DNA of 6,564 bases. It comes from Candidatus Yonathbacteria bacterium RIFOXYC2_FULL_47_9. Lineage in GTDB: Bacteria; Patescibacteriota; Minisyncoccia; Phycocordibacterales; UBA1550. Below the pieces are notes generated by a model. It worked only from the letters and a program-made list of their open reading frames with translations. It did no database searches and had not been told where the DNA came from. The stretch spans positions 38,758-45,321 of the forward strand of contig MHUY01000039.1 of the NCBI GenBank assembly GCA_001825115.1, in the 5' to 3' direction. How positions within the stretch are numbered: the first letter of the stretch is position 1; each line of letters starts with the position of its first letter. Positions 1 through 4,712 of the stretch are shown one piece after another. The position numbers were made by a program, and so were the translations under genes.

Positions 1-852
1 AGTAATGAATTTTGTTCCAAAGACAGTGTCAAAGAAGTATGGTAAATCACTTTCCCATGCGAGCATTCCCGCAAGGCCAGTATCGTAACCGGAAACCTTA
101 AAGACAAAGAATGGGGTTGCTTGCGCCCCTTCCTCCCCGTAGAGGCCAGCCATAAAAGGAGTTTCGAGAGAACGTGCAAAGATGGCAGGGGTAGGAATAT
201 TAGCAAGGATAAGAAGCCGGTGGGCTGATATTGAGGCGACCCCTATTTCCCCCTCTAGTGTGACGGCTTCCTCTTCAAAATAGAGATTGCGAATATTCCC
301 TGTAGTGACTCCCGCTGCTCGCTCTGTGGCGATCATGGTAAAGAGGTTCTCAGGAGTCTCTTTGTTTATGGTGAAACGTTTTTCAGATTGTGCGGGGATG
401 AGAGAGGATATGGTGGGAACCGCTGTTTTTGAAGTTACTTTTGTGGGTTGTCCTGCGCTAGGAGTTCCAAATGTAGGTAGTGATACATTAGGAAGGTTTG
501 GAAGACTAATCTTCCTAATTGTTGGTAGGGCAAACTTGATTGCAATACCTGATCCCGTTACGAAAAGAATGAGTCCTAAAATAATCACCACACGACCGCG
601 AGGTTTTGGTGTAGGTTTCAGGGGCGCTGTCGTTGCCGCTTCGGTGCGCTGTAGCGCTTTCTTTTTTTCTTCAGCAAGAGACATTGAAACAAGAGTTTCG
701 TTTTGCGTTTGGATTGCCAGGGCGGCATCACTTTTCATAGTGCGGATAATCAAAGGAGCCCCTTGTCCTGATACAGGAGCGCTTTGATAGCTATCACGCG
801 GGCGCTGAGACGGTGGTGTGCTTATTGGTGTGGGAATGTTCGACTCCATCAT
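1..852 (-). CDS. Single-pass membrane protein of unknown function, N-terminal part (3' end cut by window edge)
   Basis: I read this frame directly from the reverse complement: it is open from two adjacent ATG codons (852 and 849) down to base 1, giving 284 codons without a stop. A TAG lies immediately upstream of the first ATG, so the start cannot be further out. Residues 1-85 are polar and rich in proline, serine and threonine, with a charged stretch EEKKKALQR near 61-68. One hydrophobic helix follows (about 86-108, RVVIILGLILFVTGSGIAI), then a linker rich in proline, serine and threonine and a predicted folded domain from about 155 onward. The charge pattern suggests a cytoplasmic N-terminus and an outer C-terminal domain. 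I see no catalytic motif and do not recognise the family; the segment GMLAWESDLPYFF near the cut end is the most distinctive part. The frame is clearly coding, but its function is unknown. Confidence 0.85.
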   Translation of the reverse strand, partial: MMESNIPTPISTPPSQRPRDSYQSAPVSGQGAPLIIRTMKSDAALAIQTQNETLVSMSLAEEKKKALQRTEAATTAPLKPTPKPRGRVVIILGLILFVTGSGIAIKFALPTIRKISLPNLPNVSLPTFGTPSAGQPTKVTSKTAVPTISSLIPAQSEKRFTINKETPENLFTMIATERAAGVTTGNIRNLYFEEEAVTLEGEIGVASISAHRLLILANIPTPAIFARSLETPFMAGLYGEEGAQATPFFVFKVSGYDTGLAGMLAWESDLPYFFDTVFGTKFIT

Positions 853-857
853 CTAAC

Positions 858-863
858 AGTATA
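858..863 (-). promoter_or_regulatory. -10 box TATACT for the membrane-protein gene
   Basis: On the minus strand TATACT ends only 5 bases before the ATG at 852 and 8 before the ATG at 849. No Shine-Dalgarno can fit between a normal transcription start and either ATG, so the mRNA is probably leaderless. No good -35 box stands at 16-18 bases; a TTGCCC lies 23 bases upstream. Confidence 0.6.
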
Positions 864-963
864 GCGCGCATTTCTTTTTCATGCACGGGCAATCTGGGGA
901 TAGTGGAAATAATTATAAATTTCATAACGAAAGAGATGAGAGTAAAAATCTCTGCGTTAAGGA

Positions 964-995
964 TCGTTGGTAGGTAAAATTTTATCTACCAACGA
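964..995. repeat. 32-nt near-perfect palindrome in a divergent intergenic region
   Basis: The arms TCGTTGGTAGGTAAAA and TTTTATCTACCAACGA are complementary over 16 bp with a single G-T pair and no spacer. The intergenic stretch 853-1119 separates divergent genes, and this is the only strong structure in it apart from the promoters. There is no T-tract on either strand, so it is unlikely to be an intrinsic terminator. It could be an operator for a dimeric regulator or a dispersed palindromic repeat. Confidence 0.7.
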
Positions 996-1051
996 AGAGG
1001 CTTACTAAAAATCATACATTTACCAATCTGTTTAGCAGAGTTATTAAAAAC

Positions 1052-1079
1052 TTGCTTTTTTCTGTGTGTGTGGTATGGT
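1052..1079 (+). promoter_or_regulatory. Putative promoter of the 62-aa gene (TTGCTT-N16-TATGGT)
   Basis: TTGCTT (1052-1057) and TATGGT (1074-1079) are 16 bases apart, with TGTGG just before the -10 as in an extended -10. A start near 1086 would leave a leader of about 34 bases containing the ribosome binding site, unlike the other protein genes here. Confidence 0.5.
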
Positions 1080-1103
1080 TGGGACTGGTTTTTTGGACAA
1101 CCC

Positions 1104-1110
1104 AAAGGAG
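1104..1110 (+). promoter_or_regulatory. Shine-Dalgarno AAAGGAG, fixes the start of the 62-aa gene
   Basis: AAAGGAG stands 9 bases before the ATG at 1120 and is the only clear ribosome binding site in the window. It supports ATG 1120 over the earlier in-frame ATGs at 1066 and 1075, which have none and lie in the promoter region. Confidence 0.75.
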
Positions 1111-1119
1111 AGTAGAAGT

Positions 1120-1308
1120 ATGAGTGAACCTGAAAATAGTTTATCTAAACCCGTAAATGAAAAATCGCCACGTATTGCCGTTGCTTCAAACGGCAATATG
1201 GTAGGTCTTCGCGGGGGCACCTTCAGTACTCGTCGCGCCATTTTTATGGAAGCTCAAGCTGAAGAGAAAATCATCGACTACAGCAACCGCAATAGTGAGG
1301 AAGAGTAA
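1120..1308 (+). CDS. Small hypothetical protein, 62 aa
   Basis: ATG 1120 follows AAAGGAG at 9 bases and the frame ends in TAA. The protein is soluble and charged. The N-terminal third (residues 1-20) is polar with Ser, Pro, Glu and Lys. A middle part (about 18-42) carries RIAVASNGNMVGLRGGTFSTRRAIF split by glycines, and the C-terminus is acidic, ending SEEEE-like. There is no signal peptide, membrane segment or cysteine. I do not recognise the family and assign no function. A promoter upstream and a strong terminator directly downstream make it a self-contained transcription unit, the best evidence that it is real. It is divergent from the membrane-protein gene and convergent with the NYN gene. 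The opposite-strand ORF in the same place has no start signals and looks like a shadow. Confidence 0.7.
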   Translation: MSEPENSLSKPVNEKSPRIAVASNGNMVGLRGGTFSTRRAIFMEAQAEEKIIDYSNRNSEEE

Positions 1309-1328
1309 TAAAAAAAAGATCATTAAGT

Positions 1329-1361
1329 AAAACCCCCGACTGCAAGAGTCGGGGGTTTTTT
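1329..1361. terminator. Bidirectional intrinsic terminator between the 62-aa and NYN genes
   Basis: The stem AAAACCCCCGACT (1329-1341) pairs with AGTCGGGGGTTTT (1347-1359) around the loop GCAAG. A T-run follows on the plus strand, and the plus-strand A-run gives T residues after the stem on the minus strand. It serves the convergent genes on both sides, ending 1 base from the NYN stop codon. Confidence 0.92.
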
Positions 1362-1955
1362 CTATTCTTTTTCAGGGACTTCTTTTCGACGGTTCGATGC
1401 CTGCTTGCGTGGTTGACGGCGTGGCGTAGTTCCTCCATTGTTGCCACCACGAGCTCCGAGAAGGTATTTGCGCTGGTCGTCACACATATCGATAAAGTCG
1501 TCTGCTGCCTCACGAAGGCGTCCTGATGCTGAGCGACCAAAGGTGATGACTTCGACTTGTGTGCCCATGAACTTCAGGTACTCAACGAGGGGGACAAAGT
1601 CGCCATCGCCAGAGGCGAGAACTACCGCGTCAACCTTTCCGGCGAGACGAATAGCGTCCACCGCAAGACCAACGTCCCAATCCGCTTTTTTGGCGCCGCC
1701 AAAAAAGATTTGTAGGTCTTTTGTTTTTGTTTCGATACCGAGATTGTTCAGTGCTTCAAAAAAGCTTTTTTCCTCCTCCCCTTCGGTGGTGATGACGTAT
1801 GCGATCGCGCGCACGAGATGGCGTCCGGCGACAGCTTCTTTAAGGACTGCTCCAAAGTTTACTTTTGCACCGTAGAGATTGCGAGCACTGTGATAAAGGT
1901 TCTGTGCGTCAATGAACATTGCAACGCGTTGTTCTTTTTGTTTGATGATTGCCAT
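1362..1955 (-). CDS. NYN-domain (LabA/DUF88-like, PIN-fold) putative ribonuclease, 197 aa
   Basis: The NYN fold is a PIN-like nuclease domain with clustered acidic residues that bind metal. The expected landmarks appear in order: FIDAQNLYHSAR with D16, KKADWDVGLAVDAIRLA with D94 and D100, ASGDGDFVPLVEYLKFMG with D117 and D119, then a strand VEVITFG and an alpha-helical end near 160. Residues 168-197 form a basic tail rich in Gly, Asn, Arg and Lys, probably disordered and able to contact RNA. The family is thought to act on RNA; the substrate cannot be read from sequence. I chose ATG 1955 rather than 1988 because a TATACT box sits 7 bases upstream of it, inside the longer ORF. It is convergent with the 62-aa gene and has its own promoter, so no operon partner points to a pathway. 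Confidence 0.9.
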   Translation of the reverse strand: MAIIKQKEQRVAMFIDAQNLYHSARNLYGAKVNFGAVLKEAVAGRHLVRAIAYVITTEGEEEKSFFEALNNLGIETKTKDLQIFFGGAKKADWDVGLAVDAIRLAGKVDAVVLASGDGDFVPLVEYLKFMGTQVEVITFGRSASGRLREAADDFIDMCDDQRKYLLGARGGNNGGTTPRRQPRKQASNRRKEVPEKE

Positions 1956-1962
1956 AGTATTT

Positions 1963-1968
1963 AGTATA
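1963..1968 (-). promoter_or_regulatory. -10 box TATACT for the NYN gene, decides its start
   Basis: TATACT on the minus strand ends 7 bases before ATG 1955, putting the expected transcription start at or beside the A of the start codon. No -35 match is convincing. The longer ORF start at 1988 would lie upstream of this box and be untranscribed. Confidence 0.6.
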
Positions 1969-2056
1969 TCAAAGATGAAAGTTTTCACCCTGTGGAAAAC
2001 GATTTTCGTTCTCCTTCGTCGTATTAAAAATTAAAAATGAAAACGAGTTATAACAG

Positions 2057-2081
2057 AGAAGCCCCGCATAACGGGGCTTCT
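2057..2081 (-). terminator. GC-rich hairpin after rpsO, probable terminator
   Basis: AGAAGCCCCG (2057-2066) pairs with CGGGGCTTCT (2072-2081) over 10 bp with a 5-base loop, 9 bases past the rpsO stop codon. The following minus-strand sequence (CTGTTATAACTCGTTTTC) has only a weak, delayed T-run, so it may work poorly as an intrinsic terminator or act mainly as a 3'-end stabiliser. Confidence 0.6.
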
Positions 2082-2089
2082 GGGGAATA

Positions 2090-2353
2090 TTATTTCAAAC
2101 CGACCTTCTTTACGAGTACCTCGTAACGGTCCCTACTCTTGCGCTTGAGGTAATTCAAGTGCGTACGACGGTCTGCAACCATCTGGAGGAGTCCGCGGCG
2201 CGAGTGGTTATCCTTGTGATTCTTCTTCAAATGCGCTGCGAGTTCATCGATGCGCTTTGAAAGAATGGCCACCTGAGCCTCTGGAGAACCAGTGTCAGTC
2301 GCGTGGACCTGTGTTTTCTTGATAATATTCTGCTTTTGCTTTGTCGTTATCAT
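2090..2353 (-). CDS. rpsO: 30S ribosomal protein S15, 87 aa
   Basis: S15 is a primary 16S rRNA binding protein of the 30S platform and also forms an intersubunit bridge. The family signature is plain: VHATDTGSPEAQVAILSKRIDELAAHLKKNHKDNHSRRGLLQMVADRRTHLNYLKRK, including the TGSPE loop and the HKDNHSRRGLL segment that contacts rRNA. Length (87 aa) is within one or two residues of the usual bacterial protein. ATG 2353 matches the family N-terminus; the longer ORF start at 2404 adds 17 residues that the family lacks and overlaps the promoter. The gene stands alone, with no pnp partner downstream as in many bacteria. No leader is available for the S15-binding autoregulatory structures known in other bacteria, because the promoter lies next to the start codon. 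Confidence 0.98.
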   Translation of the reverse strand: MITTKQKQNIIKKTQVHATDTGSPEAQVAILSKRIDELAAHLKKNHKDNHSRRGLLQMVADRRTHLNYLKRKSRDRYEVLVKKVGLK

Positions 2354-2360
2354 TGTGCAT

Positions 2361-2389
2361 ACTCTAGCATACCTTGGCAAATAATGCAA
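2361..2389 (-). promoter_or_regulatory. rpsO promoter (TTGCAT-N17-TAGAGT), abutting the start codon
   Basis: On the minus strand TTGCAT (2384-2389) and TAGAGT (2361-2366) are 17 bases apart, and TAGAGT ends 7 bases before ATG 2353, again predicting a leaderless mRNA. An alternative -10, GGTATGCT, ends 12 bases before the ATG and would give a leader of only about 5-6 bases. There is no Shine-Dalgarno with either choice. Confidence 0.6.
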
Positions 2390-2410
2390 GGGGTCAACAA
2401 GCATCGTGAT

Positions 2411-2453
2411 TTATGCAACAAAAACCGGCTATAGGCCGGTTTTTGTTGCATAA
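2411..2453 (-). terminator. Strong intrinsic terminator of the acidic-protein gene
   Basis: A perfect 19-bp inverted repeat (2411-2429 with 2435-2453) surrounds the loop TATAG. Its core CCGGC/GCCGG is flanked by A5 on one side and T5 on the other, giving the A-stem-T pattern on both strands. It lies 18 bases past the stop of the minus-strand acidic gene. No plus-strand gene needs it. Confidence 0.9.
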
Positions 2454-2471
2454 GGCCCTATTGAGAGGCAC

Positions 2472-2738
2472 CTATAAATTGAAATCATCCTCAGCTCCTT
2501 TGTTAGGAATGATTTCAATTCCCCCTTCGTTGAAAAGACGCTCAGAAAGACCTTCAATAGGTTCGCTTGTTTCGATATCGTTTGTTAACGGTTCGATGAA
2601 AATACCTTGTTGGTCCAAGGTGTACTGTGAAGCGTTCTCACTTTTATCGTGAACATCATTCCCTTGCTCACCTAGTGCTTCGTCAAGATTGCGTGAATCC
2701 TCGATAAGGATATAACTGTCGTCTGTTGGATCTCCCAT
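2472..2738 (-). CDS. Small, strongly acidic hypothetical protein, 88 aa
   Basis: ATG 2738 lies 6 bases after a well-formed -10 box and the gene ends in TAG shortly before a strong terminator, so it is a complete transcription unit. The protein has 23 Asp/Glu against 4 Lys/Arg, no cysteine, no signal peptide and no membrane segment. Short hydrophobic patches (YILIE near 9-13, GIFIEPL near 45-51, GIEIIPN near 73-79) alternate with acidic, probably flexible stretches. Such composition fits a disordered binding or chaperone-like protein, but nothing identifies a partner and I do not recognise the family. It is divergent from the recombinase gene, with about 100 bases between the two -10 boxes and start regions. 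The competing minus-strand ORF 2672-2875 overlaps its promoter and has no support. Confidence 0.75.
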   Translation of the reverse strand: MGDPTDDSYILIEDSRNLDEALGEQGNDVHDKSENASQYTLDQQGIFIEPLTNDIETSEPIEGLSERLFNEGGIEIIPNKGAEDDFNL

Positions 2739-2744
2739 GGTTTA

Positions 2745-2773
2745 ATTTTAACGCAATAGAGAATAAATGACAA
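2745..2773 (-). promoter_or_regulatory. Promoter of the acidic-protein gene (TTGTCA-N17-TAAAAT)
   Basis: This is the closest match to the sigma-70 consensus in the window: TTGTCA (2768-2773), 17 bases, TAAAAT (2745-2750). The -10 box ends 6 bases before ATG 2738, so the transcript should begin at or next to the start codon. Confidence 0.75.
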
Positions 2774-2826
2774 CCAGTAGGGTAGATTTTTGTGAGAGTG
2801 AAATGTTGTTTCGTGACATATCATTC

Positions 2827-2838
2827 TCGCGGTATACT
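2827..2838 (+). promoter_or_regulatory. Extended -10 (TCGCGGTATACT), probable promoter of the recombinase transcript
   Basis: TATACT at 2833-2838 is preceded by TCGCGG, the same context as at the tRNA-Arg promoter. A start near 2845 would give the recombinase a leader of about 130 bases. No -35 box has ideal spacing; the nearest candidates are GTGACA (14 bases) and TTGTTT (21 bases). Confidence 0.55.
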
Positions 2839-2854
2839 GTATGTGTCGCACAAT

Positions 2855-2938
2855 ATGAATCCCGTTAAAGGTCAAAACGTTATATTTTTGGCACGCATGG
2901 GAAATATTGAAAAGATATTATTTAATAATGCTTGTTAA
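2855..2938 (+). CDS. Possible leader peptide ORF, 27 aa
   Basis: ATG 2855 opens a 27-codon frame ending in TAA at 2936-2938, wholly inside the predicted recombinase leader and in a different frame from it. An in-frame GTG at 2843, five bases after the -10 box, would extend it to 31 residues and could be read from a leaderless mRNA. The peptide (starting MNPVKGQN and ending FNNAC) has no recognisable motif. A frame this short occurs easily by chance in AT-rich DNA. It is listed because it is bracketed by an inverted repeat that reaches the recombinase start codon. Confidence 0.2.
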   Translation: MNPVKGQNVIFLARMGNIEKILFNNAC

Positions 2939-2978
2939 CGTTTGCTACGGGAATTTTATTCCCTACCTCTAACGGGAT
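2859..2978. repeat. 14-nt imperfect inverted repeat bracketing the recombinase leader
   Basis: The left arm ATCCCGTTAAAGGT (2859-2872) is complementary to the right arm ACCTCTAACGGGAT (2965-2978) at 13 of 14 positions. The right arm includes the first two bases of the recombinase ATG. A smaller hairpin, GGGAAT-TTT-ATTCCC (2949-2963), lies just inside the right arm. Confidence 0.65.
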
Positions 2979-3891
2979 GAACCTCCAAACCCTCAAACGA
3001 CAATTCTTTGAACATCTCGAGATCGAAAAAGGGCGCAGCTTAAAGACGATTGAGAATTATGAACGCTACCTCGACCGCTTTCTTGAGTTTGCAAAAGTTT
3101 CAGACCCAAAGGATATCACCGATGATATGGTGCGCGAGTTTCGTTTGTGGCTCAATCGTCAGCCGAGTGGAATAAAAACGGGTGGTCGCATTGAAACACT
3201 CAAGAAAAAAACCCAAAATTATTATTTAATAGCACTCCGCAGTTTTTTGAAATACTTGCGCAAGCGTGGCATTGACTCCCTTTCCCCCGAGCGTATTGAT
3301 CTCGCCAAGGTTGCCGAGCGTGACCTCGACCTTATTTCAGGGTCGGATCTTTCGCGACTACTTTCCGCACCAGACACGAGCGACATAAAAGGTCTTCGCG
3401 ACCGTGCAATACTCGAACTCTTTTTTTCCACAGGCCTCCGCCTATCTGAACTTACCTCCCTTTCGCGTGACCTCGATTTAAATAAGGACGAATTCTCGGT
3501 GCGAGGCAAGGGCGAAAAGGTGCGCGTCGTTTTTTTGTCAGACACCGCAAAGATGGCAGTTCGCGCGTATCTCGCCGCACGCAAAGATATGCACGATGCG
3601 CTTTTCGTGCAGACCGGAAAGACTCCGCGCGGTGAAGACTTGCGTCTCACGCCACGCTCTATAGAGCGTATGGTGAAACACTATGCGACCAAAGCTGGCA
3701 TTTCAAAAAAGGTAACACCCCACGTTATTCGCCATTCGTTCGCAACCGACCTCTTGAGTAACGGTGCCGACATCCGCTCGGTGCAAATGATGTTGGGTCA
3801 CTCAAATATTGCAACTACGCAAATATATACGCATGTTACTGACAAACAATTGCGCGACGTACACAAGAAGTTTCACGGGAAACAAGAGTAG
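2977..3891 (+). CDS. Tyrosine recombinase, XerC/XerD type, 304 aa
   Basis: Tyrosine recombinases cut and rejoin DNA through a 3'-phosphotyrosine; Xer members resolve chromosome dimers at dif. Residues 1-97 form the SAM-like N-terminal core-binding domain (FFEHLEIEKGRSLKTIENYERYL). The catalytic domain follows from about 118 and all active-site residues are present: R155 in STGLRLSEL, K178 in VRGKGEKVR, H249 and R252 in HVIRHSFATDLL, H275 in MLGHSNIATTQIYTH and nucleophile Y284. Length matches XerC/XerD (about 300). I use ATG 2977 because the family N-terminus begins there; TTG 2932 would add 15 unrelated residues. No Shine-Dalgarno precedes ATG 2977 (TAACGGG only). A housekeeping Xer role is likelier than a phage integrase, since no element genes surround it, but the nearby leader repeats and tRNA-end repeats leave other roles open. 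I cannot separate XerC from XerD by eye. Confidence 0.95.
   Translation: MNLQTLKRQFFEHLEIEKGRSLKTIENYERYLDRFLEFAKVSDPKDITDDMVREFRLWLNRQPSGIKTGGRIETLKKKTQNYYLIALRSFLKYLRKRGIDSLSPERIDLAKVAERDLDLISGSDLSRLLSAPDTSDIKGLRDRAILELFFSTGLRLSELTSLSRDLDLNKDEFSVRGKGEKVRVVFLSDTAKMAVRAYLAARKDMHDALFVQTGKTPRGEDLRLTPRSIERMVKHYATKAGISKKVTPHVIRHSFATDLLSNGADIRSVQMMLGHSNIATTQIYTHVTDKQLRDVHKKFHGKQE
3870..3883 (+). other. parS-like motif, copy 1 (GTTTCACGGGAAAC)
   Basis: This lies at the 3' end of the recombinase coding sequence. It differs from the core ParB site GTTTCACGTGAAAC at one central base. It is one of five same-orientation matches to GTTWCACGRGWAAC in the window. Confidence 0.5.
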
Positions 3892-3894
3892 GTT

Positions 3895-3906
3895 TCGTGG
3901 TACACT
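3895..3906 (+). promoter_or_regulatory. Extended -10 (TCGTGGTACACT) for xth
   Basis: TACACT (3901-3906) ends 6 bases before ATG 3913 and shares the TCGYGGTAYRCT context with the recombinase and tRNA promoters. It predicts a leaderless xth mRNA starting inside the 21-base gap after the recombinase stop. Read-through from the recombinase is also possible. Confidence 0.5.
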
Positions 3907-3912
3907 ATTTTT

Positions 3913-4680
3913 ATGAATATCATCTCGTGGAACGTAAATGGTTTGCGGGCTATTAATAATAAAGGATATTTCGCTGAGATTATTGCGGCGAAACCTGACA
4001 TCCTCTGTTTTCAAGAAACAAAAGCTGAAGCAGAGCAGCTACCAGAAGGTGTGCGTAACCCTGAAGGATATTTTTCATATTTCAGTCATTCAAAAATGCG
4101 CAAAGGGTACAGCGGAGTCGCGGTATACTCAAGGACAAAACCCGAAAAGGTTGAAGAAGGAATGGGTGTAAAGGACATGGACCAGGAAGGGCGCCTACTT
4201 GTCCTTTATTACAAAGATTTTGTCCTTTTGAATTGTTACTTCCCTAACGGTGGTGGCGGACCCGAGCGCCTCAAGTACAAGCTTGGTTTCTATGACCATT
4301 TCTTGAAGTTCATTGAGAAACTCCGTAACAAAGGGTATAAGGTGGTTGTATGTGGCGATGTGAATACCGCACACGAGGCCGTAGATCTCGCCCGCGCTAA
4401 GGAAAATGAAAAGAATACGGGTTTCCTGCCCGAGGAACGTGCGTGGATAGACGAGCTCATCTATCATGGCTATATAGATATTTATCGCCACCTCCACCCC
4501 AATACGAAAGATGTTTACACCTATTGGGATATGAAGACTGGTGCTCGTGCGCGCAACGTTGGTTGGCGCATTGACTATTTTTTCATTAGTCCCGACCTTC
4601 TCCCCCGCGTGAAACGCGCCACGATGATGACGGATTTCTCAGGCTCTGACCACTGCCCCATTGTATTGGAGTTAAAATAA
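3913..4680 (+). CDS. xth: Exodeoxyribonuclease III (AP endonuclease, Xth/ExoA family), 255 aa
   Basis: The enzyme nicks DNA 5' of abasic sites and removes 3' blocking groups in base excision repair, with 3'-5' exonuclease activity in the Xth group. The fold of the exonuclease/endonuclease/phosphatase superfamily is evident from its motifs in order: ISWNVNGLRA (N7), LCFQETKAE (E35, metal ligand), GYSGVAVYSR, LLNCYFPNGG (Y109), VVVCGDVNTAH (D149, N151), NVGWRIDYFFIS (D221) and FSGSDHCPIVLEL (D246, H247, the catalytic pair). All key residues are present and the length equals the usual 250-270. ATG 3913 starts directly at the first beta strand, as in the family. It lies 21 bases after the recombinase gene but has its own -10 box, so transcription may be separate, shared or both. 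A terminator follows immediately, facing cca. Confidence 0.98.
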   Translation: MNIISWNVNGLRAINNKGYFAEIIAAKPDILCFQETKAEAEQLPEGVRNPEGYFSYFSHSKMRKGYSGVAVYSRTKPEKVEEGMGVKDMDQEGRLLVLYYKDFVLLNCYFPNGGGGPERLKYKLGFYDHFLKFIEKLRNKGYKVVVCGDVNTAHEAVDLARAKENEKNTGFLPEERAWIDELIYHGYIDIYRHLHPNTKDVYTYWDMKTGARARNVGWRIDYFFISPDLLPRVKRATMMTDFSGSDHCPIVLELK

Positions 4681-4712
4681 AAAAACAGCGTGTCTCGTCA
4701 CGCTATTTTTTA
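4678..4712. terminator. Bidirectional intrinsic terminator between xth and cca
   Basis: AGCGTG (4687-4692) pairs with CACGCT (4699-4704), with an A-run before and a T-run after on the plus strand. The mirror arrangement gives CACGCTG followed by seven T on the minus strand. It overlaps the stop codons of both convergent genes. Confidence 0.85.

Noticed and set aside
287..787. 166-aa plus-strand ORF
   Set aside because: It is a shadow of the minus-strand membrane-protein gene, which has the better composition, a transmembrane helix and a promoter.
1686..1706. T6-GGC-GCC-GCC-A6 hairpin and A6G run inside the NYN gene, considered as internal terminator or frameshift site
   Set aside because: The T-run precedes and the A-run follows the stem on both strands, the reverse of a terminator. 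The A6G run is in the wrong frame for an A-AAA-AAG slip, and the protein is intact.
1956..1988. Longer start for the NYN protein at ATG 1988
   Set aside because: The TATACT box at 1963-1968 would then lie inside the coding sequence, and the family core begins just after ATG 1955.
2354..2404. Longer start for S15 at ATG 2404
   Set aside because: It adds 17 residues absent from S15 proteins and overlaps the -35 and -10 boxes.
2932..2976. Upstream TTG start for the recombinase, adding 15 residues
   Set aside because: The added residues are hydrophobic and unlike the family N-terminus, with no ribosome binding site; ATG 2977 matches the usual domain start.
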